A stretch of 40,473 nt of DNA from the IMG/VR virus record IMGVR_UViG_3300012924_000014, positions 1-40,473 of that record; one strand, 5' to 3'. The notes below the pieces were generated by a model that worked only from the letters and a program-made list of their open reading frames with translations, made no database searches and had not been told where the DNA came from. This DNA is from a virus. The position numbers and the translations under genes are program-made. Of the stretch, positions 29,794 to 40,012 are shown piece after piece (position 1 is the first letter of the stretch; each line of letters begins with the position of its first letter).

Positions 29794-32700
29794 ATGCCAA
29801 CACCAATTGATCGGGCATATATTGAACTTGTTGGCGACTTTAAAAACTTTACGTCTGGTTTAAAAAGTAACGTTGGTAAATCAGTAAAAGGTGTAGAAAA
29901 AGATTTAGATGGCATCACTACGTCAACCACTAAATCTGTGAATAGAGCAACAAAAGAACATGAGGGAATGTTTAGTTCTCTTAAAGAAAATGCTAAGGGT
30001 GCACTAGAAGTTGTTGGTGCATATGAAGTTGCATCTAAAGCAACAGAGTTTTTCAAATCAGCTATTGAGGCTGGAAGAGAAGCACAAAAAACAACAGCAC
30101 AAACTGCTGCAGTAATCAAATCAACTGGCTCTGCTGCGCATGTTACAGCTAAAGATGTTGAAGAATTAGCAAGTTCTATTTCTCGCAAAACTGGTATTGA
30201 TGATGATCAGATAAAATCAAATGAAAATATGCTTTTAACTTTTACCGGCATTCGTAATGAAGTTGGTAAAGGTAATGACATATTTAATCAAGCAACAAAA
30301 ACCGTTGGTGATATGTCTGTCGCATTAGGACAGTCAGGTAAATCATCAGCTATTCAATTAGGTAAAGCACTCAATGATCCAATCAAGGGAATCACAGCAT
30401 TACGTCGTGTTGGTGTTGCTTTTACTACAGACCAACAAAAAACTATTACATCGTTAGTTAATTCTGGTCACACGCTTGATGCACAAAAAATTATTCTTGG
30501 CGAGTTGAATAAAGAGTTCGGTGGATCTGCTGTAGCTCAAGCAACTGCAGGCGATAAAATGCGTGCATCATGGAAAGTAATGAAGGAGGAATTAGGAACA
30601 AAACTTTTACCAGCATTAGATGCTGTAGAAAATTTTATTGCTAACAAATTCATTCCAGTATTATTTACACTCGGCGGTTGGATTGATACTAAAGTAATTC
30701 CACCGATTAAAAATTTTGCTGGTATAGTTAAAACTTATGTATCACCTATTTTATCTGAAATAGTCGATAGAGTTAAAGCTTTTATTGCTAATTTAACATC
30801 TAGCGGCGGAGCTATATCTAAAGCAACTGGACCTATTAAATCTGCATTTTCTTCATTGGGTACAATAGTTGGTATTGTATTTTCAACTTTAAAAACTTAT
30901 TTTGAAACTATTGTACCAGTAGTTATGAAATTCTATTCAACATTAATAACTCAACTTTTACCAAGTCTTGAACACATAGTTACAACTATTGCATCTGGTG
31001 TTATACCTATAATTAAATCTTTAACTAATACATTTACAACTTATATTCTTCCCGCTATTATTTCTATTTATACTTGGATGCAAGCTCACTTAATACCAAT
31101 TTTTGTTCAGTTTGTTAAAATTATATCTACTTATGTAATTCCTATTATTGTTTCTATTGCACAATGGATAGCAACAAAACTTATTCCTGTTATTCTCCAA
31201 GTTGCTATTGCTGTTGGTTCAAGACTTAAACCAGTTTTCGATGCATTAGCAAAATTTATTCAAACAAATGTATTACCTGCATTAGTTATATTGCTCAAAA
31301 AATTCAATGAATGGAAACCGACTATTGAAGCAGTAATCATAGTCGTCGTTAAAGTCATTGGAAAAATTCTTGAGTTTGCTGCAACAATTCTTGGTAAAGT
31401 ATTACCGCCATTAATTAGATTTGTTGGGTATTTATTAGTTGGTGCTGTAAAGACACTAATTCTAGTTATTACTACAATCGCCAGAGTTATTAAGGCTTTT
31501 GTTAACTTTGGTATTGGTGTTTACAATGCATTTAAAGCAGTATATACATTCTTTAGAAATCTTCCTTCAACTATTCAATCAGCAATTGGAAGTCTTGGAT
31601 CTCTTTTATCCAGTAAAGGTAAAGCACTTATAGATGGATTATGGGGAGGCATTAAAACAGGTTGGACCACTGTTTCTAACTGGTTCTCTGGTATAGGATC
31701 CAGAATTGCTGGGTATTTTAAGGGATTTGGAAGTTTATTAGTCAGTCGTGGTACAAATTTAATTAATGGTTTATGGTCAGGTATCTCTCGCGGTTGGTCA
31801 ACTATTCGTAATTGGTTTACTAATATAGGAAGTAGATTTAAGGGTTATCTCAGTGGAGCTTCAACTTGGTTAAAACAAAATGGAAGGGATATAGTTTCTG
31901 GTCTGTTTAGTGGAATTCTCAACGAATTAGGTAATGTAGCTAGCTGGGTTAAGAGTCATATATTTAATCCAATAAAAAATGCAGTAGTTAATTTATTCAA
32001 AATTAGTTCACCGTCTAAAGTCATGATGGACCTGGGTGGCCACATCATGGGTGGATTTATTAAAGGTATGTTGTTGCATGATCCAGCTGCATTAGCAAAA
32101 AATTTAGTTGGATCAATTCCTAAGGTATTAGAGTCTATAGTTAAAAAAGGTTTAGTAAAAGTTTCTGATTTATCTAAAAAAGGTTTAGAAGCATTACAGA
32201 GTACTGGATATGATATTGGAGCATCTGGTTTAGGTAAACTCGGTTTAGGCGGAGGGAGTGGTGATCAACGCGCCCACAGTCAAGGAGCAGCGGCAAACCA
32301 GGCTTATGCTAAAAGTGTATTAAATCATTTTGGTTGGGATCAATCACAATTCTCTGCATTAGTTTCTTTGTGGAATGGTGAATCTGGTTGGAATCAAAAT
32401 GCTGCTAACCCAACTAGTTCAGCGTATGGTATTGCACAATTCCTTGATTCTACCTGGGCCGGAATGCCGTATGGAAAAACAAACGACCCAAACAAACAGA
32501 TTATTGATGGTTTAACTTATATTAAAAGAGCCTATGGTTCACCTGCTTCTGCATATAGTGCTTGGTTATCTAGAAGTCCACATTGGTACGCAAAGGGTGG
32601 AGATCCAAACGCAGGCAGTTGGGGAGTTGTTGGAGATGCCGGTCCTGAATTAGTGCACTTCAAGGGCGGTGCACATGTTTATGATAATAAAACATCAGCT

Positions 32701-33936
32701 AGAATGCTTAAGCAGATGGCTTCTATCGCTACCTATGCAACGGGTGGTGATGTAAAAGGAGCCGTCACTTCTGGAACTCGTGATACTGCAAAATCACTTT
32801 CAACTAAATTAAATGCTGAAATTAGTCTTTCAACGTCACGTGCAGATATTGCTAAATTTACACAACAGATTTTTGATGAAATTCATAAAGCAAAGTATAG
32901 TAAGAAACAATCTGATTTCTTAATTAATTATGTGAAGCAAGCTGAAAGTGATGCAGTCGCTGCACAACGTAGTGAACGCACTGCATCTGGTAAACATATT
33001 CTTGATGTTATTCTATCTGCATTTACTGGTTCTCGCGCTCGCGGATCAATTAAGGCTGCCGCTGAATCTGTTACACAATCTATTGGTAAAGATTTTAGTG
33101 GTTCAGCACAATCTAGATTAGTTGCAACAGTTAGTCGAGTTAATGGACAAATGCAACGCCTTGCTGCACAACGAGATAAAATAGCTGCACAAATCTCAGC
33201 GGCTAATGCTGTTGCAACATCGGTAAAAGATGAGGCATTATCATCAGCATCATTATCGAGTATTGGCACTGTATCCAGTGCAAGTAATCTTGATACAAGT
33301 TTAAAGTCAAAACTTGCAGCAATTCTAGCATTTACAGCAAATCTAAAGAAGCTGTCTAAATTAGGTTTATCAAAAGATTTAATTGCACAGATTACAGGTG
33401 AAGGTGTTGATGCAGGCGGTGCAACTGCTGCAGCTTTAGCATCTGGATCAAAGGCTACTATAAAAGATATAAACAAAACTCAAAGAGCAATCAATAGTGC
33501 TAGTAAAACACTTGGAAATACTGCTGTCAATGCACAAATAGGTGGCAATATTGCAAAGTCATTTGTTAATGGTCTTAAATCACAATCGGCATCTCTAGAA
33601 AAGCAAATGACACAATTGGGAAAGGTGCTTGCTAAATCGGTAGGAAAAGCATTTCATCTTAAGGGATATGCAAAGGGTGCATGGCAAGTACCACAAACGG
33701 AGTTGGCATTAGTACACAAAGATGAGATGATTATTCCAGCAACACAGGCAACATCTATTCGTAATAGTTCAACTAGTAATTCATCATATACATCAATTGA
33801 TTATGAAAAACTTGGTATGGCTGTAGCAAGAAATATTTCTAAGATTTCCTTTAATGCACATCTTGATAGTAATGGTGTTATCACTATGGTAAGTAAGGGT
33901 CAAATCGCTAAGGCTGTAAGAGGATCTAGACTATGA
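29794..33936 (+). CDS. Tape measure protein with lysozyme/transglycosylase-like domain, 1380 aa
   Basis: Largest gene in the window; it sets tail length and is ejected with DNA. The N-terminus (about 1-270) is the conserved tape-measure head with helices such as GEAQKTTAQTAAVIK-type segments (here EAQKTTAQTAAVIKS). Residues about 385-590 are hydrophobic and would cross a membrane. Residues about 830-935 form a lysozyme-like domain: LWNGESGWNQNA with catalytic-type E863, SSAYGIAQFLDSTW and GSPASAYSAWL, expected to open peptidoglycan at entry. GDAGPELVHFKGG follows at about 947, and a similar LVHKDEMIIPA motif recurs near 1305. The C-terminal part is a long helical region. It overlaps the next gene by ATGA. 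Confidence 0.92.
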   Translation: MPTPIDRAYIELVGDFKNFTSGLKSNVGKSVKGVEKDLDGITTSTTKSVNRATKEHEGMFSSLKENAKGALEVVGAYEVASKATEFFKSAIEAGREAQKTTAQTAAVIKSTGSAAHVTAKDVEELASSISRKTGIDDDQIKSNENMLLTFTGIRNEVGKGNDIFNQATKTVGDMSVALGQSGKSSAIQLGKALNDPIKGITALRRVGVAFTTDQQKTITSLVNSGHTLDAQKIILGELNKEFGGSAVAQATAGDKMRASWKVMKEELGTKLLPALDAVENFIANKFIPVLFTLGGWIDTKVIPPIKNFAGIVKTYVSPILSEIVDRVKAFIANLTSSGGAISKATGPIKSAFSSLGTIVGIVFSTLKTYFETIVPVVMKFYSTLITQLLPSLEHIVTTIASGVIPIIKSLTNTFTTYILPAIISIYTWMQAHLIPIFVQFVKIISTYVIPIIVSIAQWIATKLIPVILQVAIAVGSRLKPVFDALAKFIQTNVLPALVILLKKFNEWKPTIEAVIIVVVKVIGKILEFAATILGKVLPPLIRFVGYLLVGAVKTLILVITTIARVIKAFVNFGIGVYNAFKAVYTFFRNLPSTIQSAIGSLGSLLSSKGKALIDGLWGGIKTGWTTVSNWFSGIGSRIAGYFKGFGSLLVSRGTNLINGLWSGISRGWSTIRNWFTNIGSRFKGYLSGASTWLKQNGRDIVSGLFSGILNELGNVASWVKSHIFNPIKNAVVNLFKISSPSKVMMDLGGHIMGGFIKGMLLHDPAALAKNLVGSIPKVLESIVKKGLVKVSDLSKKGLEALQSTGYDIGASGLGKLGLGGGSGDQRAHSQGAAANQAYAKSVLNHFGWDQSQFSALVSLWNGESGWNQNAANPTSSAYGIAQFLDSTWAGMPYGKTNDPNKQIIDGLTYIKRAYGSPASAYSAWLSRSPHWYAKGGDPNAGSWGVVGDAGPELVHFKGGAHVYDNKTSARMLKQMASIATYATGGDVKGAVTSGTRDTAKSLSTKLNAEISLSTSRADIAKFTQQIFDEIHKAKYSKKQSDFLINYVKQAESDAVAAQRSERTASGKHILDVILSAFTGSRARGSIKAAAESVTQSIGKDFSGSAQSRLVATVSRVNGQMQRLAAQRDKIAAQISAANAVATSVKDEALSSASLSSIGTVSSASNLDTSLKSKLAAILAFTANLKKLSKLGLSKDLIAQITGEGVDAGGATAAALASGSKATIKDINKTQRAINSASKTLGNTAVNAQIGGNIAKSFVNGLKSQSASLEKQMTQLGKVLAKSVGKAFHLKGYAKGAWQVPQTELALVHKDEMIIPATQATSIRNSSTSNSSYTSIDYEKLGMAVARNISKISFNAHLDSNGVITMVSKGQIAKAVRGSRL

Positions 33937-36605
33937 CGATTACAACCTTAAGACCAAATGGTGATGTTTTATCTAATGCACCATTCAGTGTTAATGGAGC
34001 TTCTACACGGTGGCAGGCTGTTTCAGATAATTCTGATTCTTCATTTGTTGTTGGCACTGTTCAGCAGGGATATTTTCGCGTTAGCTTGGGAAATCTAAGT
34101 GCACTTTCTGCAGGACAAAGAATTAAATCATTAACAGTACGGCAACGCAATAGCCATAGCGTAGCCGGCGGTGGAACTGAAACAATGCACAATACTATTT
34201 ATGATGATAGTAATACTTCATTAGGAACTGTTGGTTCATCATACTTCACCCGTGGCACACAAACAATTACTACCTTTGCTGGAAATCCTGCTTATTCTGC
34301 GCCGGGGGGACGTGCATGGTCTGCAGGAATTGTTAATTTAATTGGATTACAAACATCTTATTTTCTTGCTAATGATGGATCAGGAAACTTTGGCAGAGTA
34401 TACGAATTATATATTGATGTCGATATAAATCAACAACCCATTGTTTCTGGAACTCCAACTGTTGTTACTGTAGCCAACAATGCACAGCCAACAGTTAACT
34501 GGGTTTATGAAGATGACGATGGAGATCCGCAAACTGCATGGCAAGTAAAGATATTTGATTCTAGTACATATGGTAGTGCTAATTTTGATCCTGACACTAG
34601 TATTCCAGCATGGGATAGTAATCAAAATTCCGGTGCTAATACTAGTGCTATTGTTGGTGCTACTACACAAGCTTATTTATTAAATGGAGTTACTTATAAG
34701 GCATATGTAAAACTTGCACAAAGTTGGCCTGGACCGCAGGGTAACCTCTGGTGGTCTGATTGGAAACCGTCAGGTACATTTTCTGTTACTTACACTGTCC
34801 CATATACTCCAACAATAACTGCATCTTTATTACAAGATAAACATACGTATCAAGCATTACTAACAACAACTGCTACTGTTAACTTATTAACAAGTGATAA
34901 TGCTAGTTTTGAATCAACTGTAGGATCATGGACTGCTGATTCAAATATGTCGACACCCGTGCGTAGTACTGTTAACCCATTAGATGGATTAGCAGATATG
35001 TTACTGAATTCAACTGCAGCCGGAACAATGGTTGCACGTTGTTCTTTAGTAGGAGATACTCCAACTGTTCATCCAGGAACTACTTATACTGTGTTAGCAT
35101 CATTTAGATCTCTTGTATCTGCACGTTCTTGTGCTGTTGGGGTTAGATGGCTAAATGCATCTAATGGAACTATTTCAACACAGTTTGGTAGTACGGTTAC
35201 TGATGGAACTGGTGGATATATACAAGCATCATTTACTGGTGTTGCACCAGCCTTATCTGTTACTGCATTAGTTGTTATTGAAGTTTTATCTACTGGTGCT
35301 GCAAATGAACAACATAGAGTTGATCAAGTTAGTTTAGCTGTAGGTTCTTCTACTTCATGGACTCCCGGTGGATATACCGGAATGCAAGATGTTATTATTG
35401 AACGTGGTGAATTTCTCGATAATCAACGGGGACCGGCCGATAATTGGGCACATATTCAAATTGCTAGCGGAGGTTCATTAACACATAATGTGAATGATGG
35501 ATTTAATCCACCTGCCGGTGATTCTTTTACATGGCAGTATTGTAATTTATCTTTATCAACCGGAGGAACTCCTCCGGGAATGTTACGTTGGTTTACACAA
35601 ACTGCGGCAACAAGTAATATGGGTATTGCTGGATCAGTGAATTCTGATACTACGCAATGGCGTTTCCCTGTTGTAGCAGGACAAATACATACGCTTTCTA
35701 TGTGGGCATGGACAGAAAGCGGAACTTTCACCACTACACCTAGAATTCTATGGAAAGATAGTAGTGAGACAACAACCACTACCTCTGTTGGATCTCCAGT
35801 AACATTAACAACGACTCCACAAAGGATAGTATTTAGTGTTGCTGCACCATCAAATGCTGTATTTGCTGCGGCCAATATTACTAATGATAATTCAGTTACT
35901 GGTATTGGTGTATTAGTTACACGTATTGGTTGGGGATTAGGCTCTATTGCGGTTGACAGTTTTCAATCTCGTAATAGTCAAGGATTACAGTGGTATCAAG
36001 TTCGTAATATTGATGATGGTGCAAATAATGGAACTGATGAAGCAGTTGGTTCTGATACTGGGCAGACTATTTTTAGTCATGATGATGAATTACCTGTATT
36101 ACGTCCAGTCCTTTATCGAGCACGTCAACAAACACTATATAATAATTCAATTCTAACAAGTTTGAACTCAACGTATGTAACATTGTTTGGTGTAGAAAAT
36201 CCGGTCACCATTCTTCGTAGTGTTACACAACCATTACTATCATTGTCTGTTAATCGACGCATGGCTGCATCATTTTCTTTTACAGAAGATTCTGCTATTT
36301 ATCATCCATTAGGTGCTAATGCAGCTCCGGTAAAGATTCGTGATTGGATTAGTGGGGAAGACGGGCAATTAATTGTCATTACTTCTACTGAATCACAAAT
36401 TGCACGATTGCGCGCTGTAGTAACTGACAGTGGAGTAATGGAAATATTATGGCACCAGGGTGGACGTTCATATGTCCTAATTAATGGTTGGGATATTTCA
36501 GAAATACTAACAGAAAAAGATTGGTGTGATGCTGATGGATTTGTTAACACTGATCTAAGAAACGATGTTTATACATTAACCTATGTAGAAACAGATGCAC
36601 CATAA
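33933..36605 (+). CDS. Large minor tail protein with FnIII-like and carbohydrate-binding-like domains, 890 aa
   Basis: ATG 33933 overlaps the tape measure stop. The N-terminal 160 residues form a beta-rich domain. About 165-290 resembles fibronectin III modules (VTVANNAQPTVNWVYEDDDG, ending WSDWKPSGTFSV). About 315-470 resembles a carbohydrate-binding jelly roll (NLLTSDNASFESTVGSWTAD opens it), with a second related module at about 500-640. The C-terminal 200 residues are a tail-tip module. It probably forms part of the tail tip and contacts host glycans. It shares one base with the next gene (TAATG). Confidence 0.75.
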   Translation: MTITTLRPNGDVLSNAPFSVNGASTRWQAVSDNSDSSFVVGTVQQGYFRVSLGNLSALSAGQRIKSLTVRQRNSHSVAGGGTETMHNTIYDDSNTSLGTVGSSYFTRGTQTITTFAGNPAYSAPGGRAWSAGIVNLIGLQTSYFLANDGSGNFGRVYELYIDVDINQQPIVSGTPTVVTVANNAQPTVNWVYEDDDGDPQTAWQVKIFDSSTYGSANFDPDTSIPAWDSNQNSGANTSAIVGATTQAYLLNGVTYKAYVKLAQSWPGPQGNLWWSDWKPSGTFSVTYTVPYTPTITASLLQDKHTYQALLTTTATVNLLTSDNASFESTVGSWTADSNMSTPVRSTVNPLDGLADMLLNSTAAGTMVARCSLVGDTPTVHPGTTYTVLASFRSLVSARSCAVGVRWLNASNGTISTQFGSTVTDGTGGYIQASFTGVAPALSVTALVVIEVLSTGAANEQHRVDQVSLAVGSSTSWTPGGYTGMQDVIIERGEFLDNQRGPADNWAHIQIASGGSLTHNVNDGFNPPAGDSFTWQYCNLSLSTGGTPPGMLRWFTQTAATSNMGIAGSVNSDTTQWRFPVVAGQIHTLSMWAWTESGTFTTTPRILWKDSSETTTTTSVGSPVTLTTTPQRIVFSVAAPSNAVFAAANITNDNSVTGIGVLVTRIGWGLGSIAVDSFQSRNSQGLQWYQVRNIDDGANNGTDEAVGSDTGQTIFSHDDELPVLRPVLYRARQQTLYNNSILTSLNSTYVTLFGVENPVTILRSVTQPLLSLSVNRRMAASFSFTEDSAIYHPLGANAAPVKIRDWISGEDGQLIVITSTESQIARLRAVVTDSGVMEILWHQGGRSYVLINGWDISEILTEKDWCDADGFVNTDLRNDVYTLTYVETDAP

Positions 36606-37765
36606 TGTATCCTGTCAGCCAACGATATCTAGATACTCTTGCTCGTAGTCATGAGCAATACAGTTATTTAGAGGTATTGCAAAATGGATTAGTAATTGCA
36701 ACATTACAAAACCAAACTGTAATTGATCCTAGTTCAGGATCTAAAGTTCAAAATATCGGTGGCAGTGTAACCGTTGGCCCAGATACTATTCGTCGGAGTG
36801 GTAGTGTTAATATTGTTGATGCATCTGGACTTTTATTTCCTGACCAAATAAGTGATCTATTTGCTTATGTTGCGTCAGAAATACGTCCATGGGTAGGCGT
36901 TCGCTATTGGGATGCTACACAAGCTGAGATAGCACTTGGTATAGATAAAGAATTTGTACCAGTAGGCACATTAGTAGTTACTGGTGTTCAATCTTCATAT
37001 CCTCAATTAACTATTTCCGGTTATGACAGAATGTGGTTAACTGGATCATTTACACAGCCTTATGCTATTGCTTCTGGCGTCACATGTGATACAGCATTAA
37101 TTTCATTATTACAAACTGCAATTCCTAATAATCGTTTGTTTTACAATATACCAGGAACAGATTTAGTTCCAGGAACAAAATCATATGATCAAGATACTCC
37201 AATTTCTGATGCTATGACATCGGTTGCTACATCGGCAGGATGGCAATTATATTGCGATCCGATGGGTACTTTTATTGCAAAACCAGAACCTAATTTAGCT
37301 GAAGATTCAGTAGTTATTTCTTATGCTCCTGGAATTAGATCAATGATGATGCGTCCGGCACATTCTGCTGATGCATCATCATTCTATAACGCAGTTGTAT
37401 ATACTAGCGAACCTGCAGACGGAACAACTCCATTACGTGCATATGTTGAAGATACTAATCCTGAATCAATTACCTATGCGCCTGCTGTAGGTAGACGTGT
37501 TTATTTTGAATCGTCACCATTAATGACAACACAAGCACAAGTGAATCTTGCCGCTAGGACGACGTTGTTGCGCGTGCTTGGAATTCCGGATAGTATCACG
37601 GTACCTATAATTCCTAACTATGCACTAGAAAGTGGAGATGTAATACAAGTAACTGATCCAGATCAGAATATTGATTTTCCATTGATCGGTGATGGATTTG
37701 ACCTTAATATTCGTGCGATGGACGGTGGAATGACAGTTAATTGTCGTAATCGAGTATTGCTATGA
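36605..37765 (+). CDS. DUF5047-like tail tip/baseplate hub protein, 386 aa
   Basis: The N-terminal half matches the DUF5047 pattern: QRYLDTLARSHEQYSYLEVL, a variable insertion, IRRSGSVNIVDASGLLFP, DLFAYVASEIRPWVGV and EFVPVGTLVVTGVQ. The C-terminal half has YDRMWLTGSFTQPYAI and repeated beta segments typical of hub or distal tail proteins, ending GMTVNCRNRVLL. It lies between the large tail protein and a small OB-like protein, consistent with the tail tip complex. Confidence 0.78.
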   Translation: MYPVSQRYLDTLARSHEQYSYLEVLQNGLVIATLQNQTVIDPSSGSKVQNIGGSVTVGPDTIRRSGSVNIVDASGLLFPDQISDLFAYVASEIRPWVGVRYWDATQAEIALGIDKEFVPVGTLVVTGVQSSYPQLTISGYDRMWLTGSFTQPYAIASGVTCDTALISLLQTAIPNNRLFYNIPGTDLVPGTKSYDQDTPISDAMTSVATSAGWQLYCDPMGTFIAKPEPNLAEDSVVISYAPGIRSMMMRPAHSADASSFYNAVVYTSEPADGTTPLRAYVEDTNPESITYAPAVGRRVYFESSPLMTTQAQVNLAARTTLLRVLGIPDSITVPIIPNYALESGDVIQVTDPDQNIDFPLIGDGFDLNIRAMDGGMTVNCRNRVLL

Positions 37766-38265
37766 CAGCATTAGTTACGGCTGGTGATAAAAATCATCCG
37801 CTTACTGCATTACGTCGTACTGGTGTTGTCTCTTCTATAAGTTCTGGGCCACCGCCAAAAGCAACTATTTTTTTGGGAGGAGATACAACACTTCCTATTG
37901 TTTGTGCTTACACACGCGGTTACCATCCTGTTGTTAATGATATTGTTGTTGTGCTTTCTGTACAAGGTGATCATTACATTGTAGGCGCTATTGATGATGG
38001 TTCTATTACTAGTGCAAAACAAATACAGGGTGGAGGATCAGTTGGAACTGTAGGGACAGGTGGAAAAGTTAATTTCACTAATCCATTTGGTACGTCAGCT
38101 GCAGTATTTTCGTTAACTGGTACTAATGCTACAAGTAGTTATGGTTATCAACTTTTTAGTGTGAGTTCTACATTAGTTACAATTCAGATAATTAATACAA
38201 CATCAGGAGCTAATGCAGTATCCGGTCAGGCAATGGGATACAACTGGATAGGTCTACTAATGTGA
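37762..38265 (+). CDS. Small tail-tip protein, OB-fold-like, 167 aa
   Basis: ATG 37762 overlaps the hub stop (ATGA). The first 85 residues form a compact beta domain: TGVVSSISSGPPPKATIFLG, VCAYTRGYHPVVNDIVVVLS, then GDHYIVGAIDDGS. This resembles the OB-fold of gpV/gp5-type spike proteins. The C-terminal half is Gly/Thr-rich and fibre-like. Probable tail-tip spike or plug; family not proven. Confidence 0.6.
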   Translation: MTALVTAGDKNHPLTALRRTGVVSSISSGPPPKATIFLGGDTTLPIVCAYTRGYHPVVNDIVVVLSVQGDHYIVGAIDDGSITSAKQIQGGGSVGTVGTGGKVNFTNPFGTSAAVFSLTGTNATSSYGYQLFSVSSTLVTIQIINTTSGANAVSGQAMGYNWIGLLM

Positions 38266-38432
38266 TGACTGTCAAACAACTACTTGAATTTTTAACATAT
38301 CTTGTAAAAAATAATCCTGATTATATTGTTAGATTCTCAGATTCAAATGGAGAAATACACAACATTATTTCTATTGATTCAAACACCACGTTACAAGTAG
38401 TTAATCTGCAAGAACCGATAGAGGAGAATTAA
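38265..38432 (+). CDS. Small hypothetical protein, 55 aa
   Basis: ATG 38265 shares a base with the previous stop (TGATG). The 55-residue product begins MTVKQLLEFLTYLVKNNPDY and continues IVRFSDSNGEIHNIISID. A helix followed by beta strands, ending PIEEN. The TVKQLLEFLxxxxxxNPDYxVxF pattern occurs in many small phage proteins of unknown function. A GAGGAG ribosome-binding site for the next gene is at its end. Confidence 0.6.
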   Translation: MTVKQLLEFLTYLVKNNPDYIVRFSDSNGEIHNIISIDSNTTLQVVNLQEPIEEN

Positions 38433-38433
38433 A

Positions 38434-38601
38434 ATGTCTTATCAAATGCTATGGGATAGGGTAATTGCTTTAGAAGAGGAAGTAAAAAATCTTAAGGATA
38501 AATATGAATCGAAGGATACTGATTCAGTAAAACCTGTCACAGTAACTACTTCTGGTGACTTACAGGCTACTAAAGTTGCATCATCTAAAACGGCGACATG
38601 A
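38434..38601 (+). CDS. Small coiled-coil-start protein, 55 aa
   Basis: GAGGAG lies eight bases upstream of ATG 38434. The product starts MSYQMLWDRVIALEEEVKNL, a helix with heptad spacing, then a Thr/Ser-rich tail ending SSKTAT. The helix could trimerise, as in fibre-tip or anchoring peptides. Its stop overlaps the next gene (ATGA at 38598). Function unknown. Confidence 0.58.
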   Translation: MSYQMLWDRVIALEEEVKNLKDKYESKDTDSVKPVTVTTSGDLQATKVASSKTAT

Positions 38602-39731
38602 AAGTAGTTTGTTATCCGTCAGATGATTACGGTTGCGGGAGCTATCGTATTATTTGGCCTGCTGAGGTATTAAAAGCAGCAGGTCATGACGTTACTGTTG
38701 TGCGTCAACAAGATAGAAATATTAGAATTACCATGAAAGATGGTAATGTTCACAGTGTTGACATAAATAAAGATATTGATGTAGTTATTTTTCAGCGTAC
38801 AACAGATAGACGATTATTACCGGTTATTTCTTATCTTCGTAATATTGGAATAGCTGTAATTATTGATATCGATGATGATTTATCTTCAATTCATCCGCAT
38901 AATCCAGCATGGGTAGAACTAGATCCTAATCGTGCATTACGTGAAGTTAAAGCAGCGGTTGCATCTGGTCGAATTAAGCAAGATAAAGCGGGACAGATAC
39001 ATGCAATGCTGAGTAGTCAATATACTCATTCATGGAACAACTTAAAAGAAGCATGTCATTTAGCAACACTAGTAACTGTCTCCACTCCAGGATTAGTTAC
39101 TAGATATGGCGGTCCTGATAAATGTTATGTATTGTTTAACTATATACCAGAATGGTATTTAAATGTTGAACATAAAGACGATACTATTATTGGTTGGCCA
39201 GCTGCATTACACTCTCATCCTGATGATCCTTCTGCAGTTGGTAATTCTATCTCAAGAGTAATGGATGAAGGTAATTCATTTCGTTGCATTGGGGATTTAA
39301 ATGGAGTTATGAAAACTTTTGGAATGAACCAGATTCCTGAGTGTATAGAGTCAGTGTCTATTGAGGACTGGCCACATGAATTAGCTAAACTAGGTATTGG
39401 AATAGCACCATTATCAGAGACATTATTTAATCAAAGAAAATCATGGCTTAAACCTCTTGAATTAAGTGCTTGCGGTGTTCCATGGATTGCTTCACCTCGT
39501 AATGAATATAGACGTTTGCATAATATGGGTGCTGGAATATTAGCAGAAAAACCAAAAATTTGGTATAGAGAATTAAAACAATTAACCAATGATAAACAGA
39601 AAAGAAGAGAATTATCTGAGGCTGGCCGTAATGTTGCATCACAACTATGCATTGAAAATCATGCATGGAGATGGATGGAAATTTGGGAAAAGGCTATGAA
39701 TATTCAACAACAAGTTAAAACCACAGTTTAG
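38598..39731 (+). CDS. GT-B fold glycosyltransferase, 377 aa
   Basis: It begins MKVVCYPSDDYGCGSYRIIW, a GT-B N-terminal nucleotide-sugar-free lobe with a Gly/Cys loop, continues DVVIFQRTTDRRLLPVI and IIDIDDDLSS, and has the GT4-like C-terminal donor lobe KPLELSACGVPWIASPR with the E of the conserved Pro-Leu-Glu segment. Such phage-encoded glycosyltransferases modify virion or host molecules. It is the fifth glycosyltransferase of the window and the only GT-B one. It lies far from the other four, downstream of the tail genes, so its substrate may differ. ATGA overlap with the upstream gene. Confidence 0.8.
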   Translation: MKVVCYPSDDYGCGSYRIIWPAEVLKAAGHDVTVVRQQDRNIRITMKDGNVHSVDINKDIDVVIFQRTTDRRLLPVISYLRNIGIAVIIDIDDDLSSIHPHNPAWVELDPNRALREVKAAVASGRIKQDKAGQIHAMLSSQYTHSWNNLKEACHLATLVTVSTPGLVTRYGGPDKCYVLFNYIPEWYLNVEHKDDTIIGWPAALHSHPDDPSAVGNSISRVMDEGNSFRCIGDLNGVMKTFGMNQIPECIESVSIEDWPHELAKLGIGIAPLSETLFNQRKSWLKPLELSACGVPWIASPRNEYRRLHNMGAGILAEKPKIWYRELKQLTNDKQKRRELSEAGRNVASQLCIENHAWRWMEIWEKAMNIQQQVKTTV

Positions 39732-39741
39732 GAGAAAAATA

Positions 39742-39996
39742 ATGGCAAATACTATTAGCCCAGAAGTTGATAACAATTCCTATAATCTTCAATATGTGTA
39801 TGATGATCCTATTCAGAATATAGGAAACTTTATATTTCTCGGTAGCGAAGCTGAATTTGATGAAAGCGAACCACTTGCTCTAGCTACAGCTGGACATGAT
39901 AGCGGACTCATTGTTCATCTTAATAAGGTTATGGAGACTCTTCAAATTCTTACTGTTGATATGAGTATTGATCCTCCAACTTTTGATCTACCATAA
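39742..39996 (+). CDS. Hypothetical protein, 84 aa (paralog 1 of 2)
   Basis: AGGAG precedes ATG 39742. The protein starts MANTISPEVDNN and contains NIGNFIFLGSEAEFDESEPL, a Gly/His helix and the C-terminal end TLQILTVDMSIDPPTFDLP. It shares this C-terminal plan, the NIG-x-I/F segment and exact length with the next gene, so the two arose by tandem duplication and diverged widely. Acidic, no membrane segment. Function unknown. Confidence 0.68.
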   Translation: MANTISPEVDNNSYNLQYVYDDPIQNIGNFIFLGSEAEFDESEPLALATAGHDSGLIVHLNKVMETLQILTVDMSIDPPTFDLP

Positions 39997-40012
39997 ATAG
40001 AGGAGTGAATTA

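Noticed and set aside
32928-33476. Minus-strand frame of 182 codons inside the tape measure gene
   Set aside because: The tape measure reads through as one long protein with expected domains; the opposite frame is low in recognisable structure and is a by-product of Ala/Ser-rich coding.
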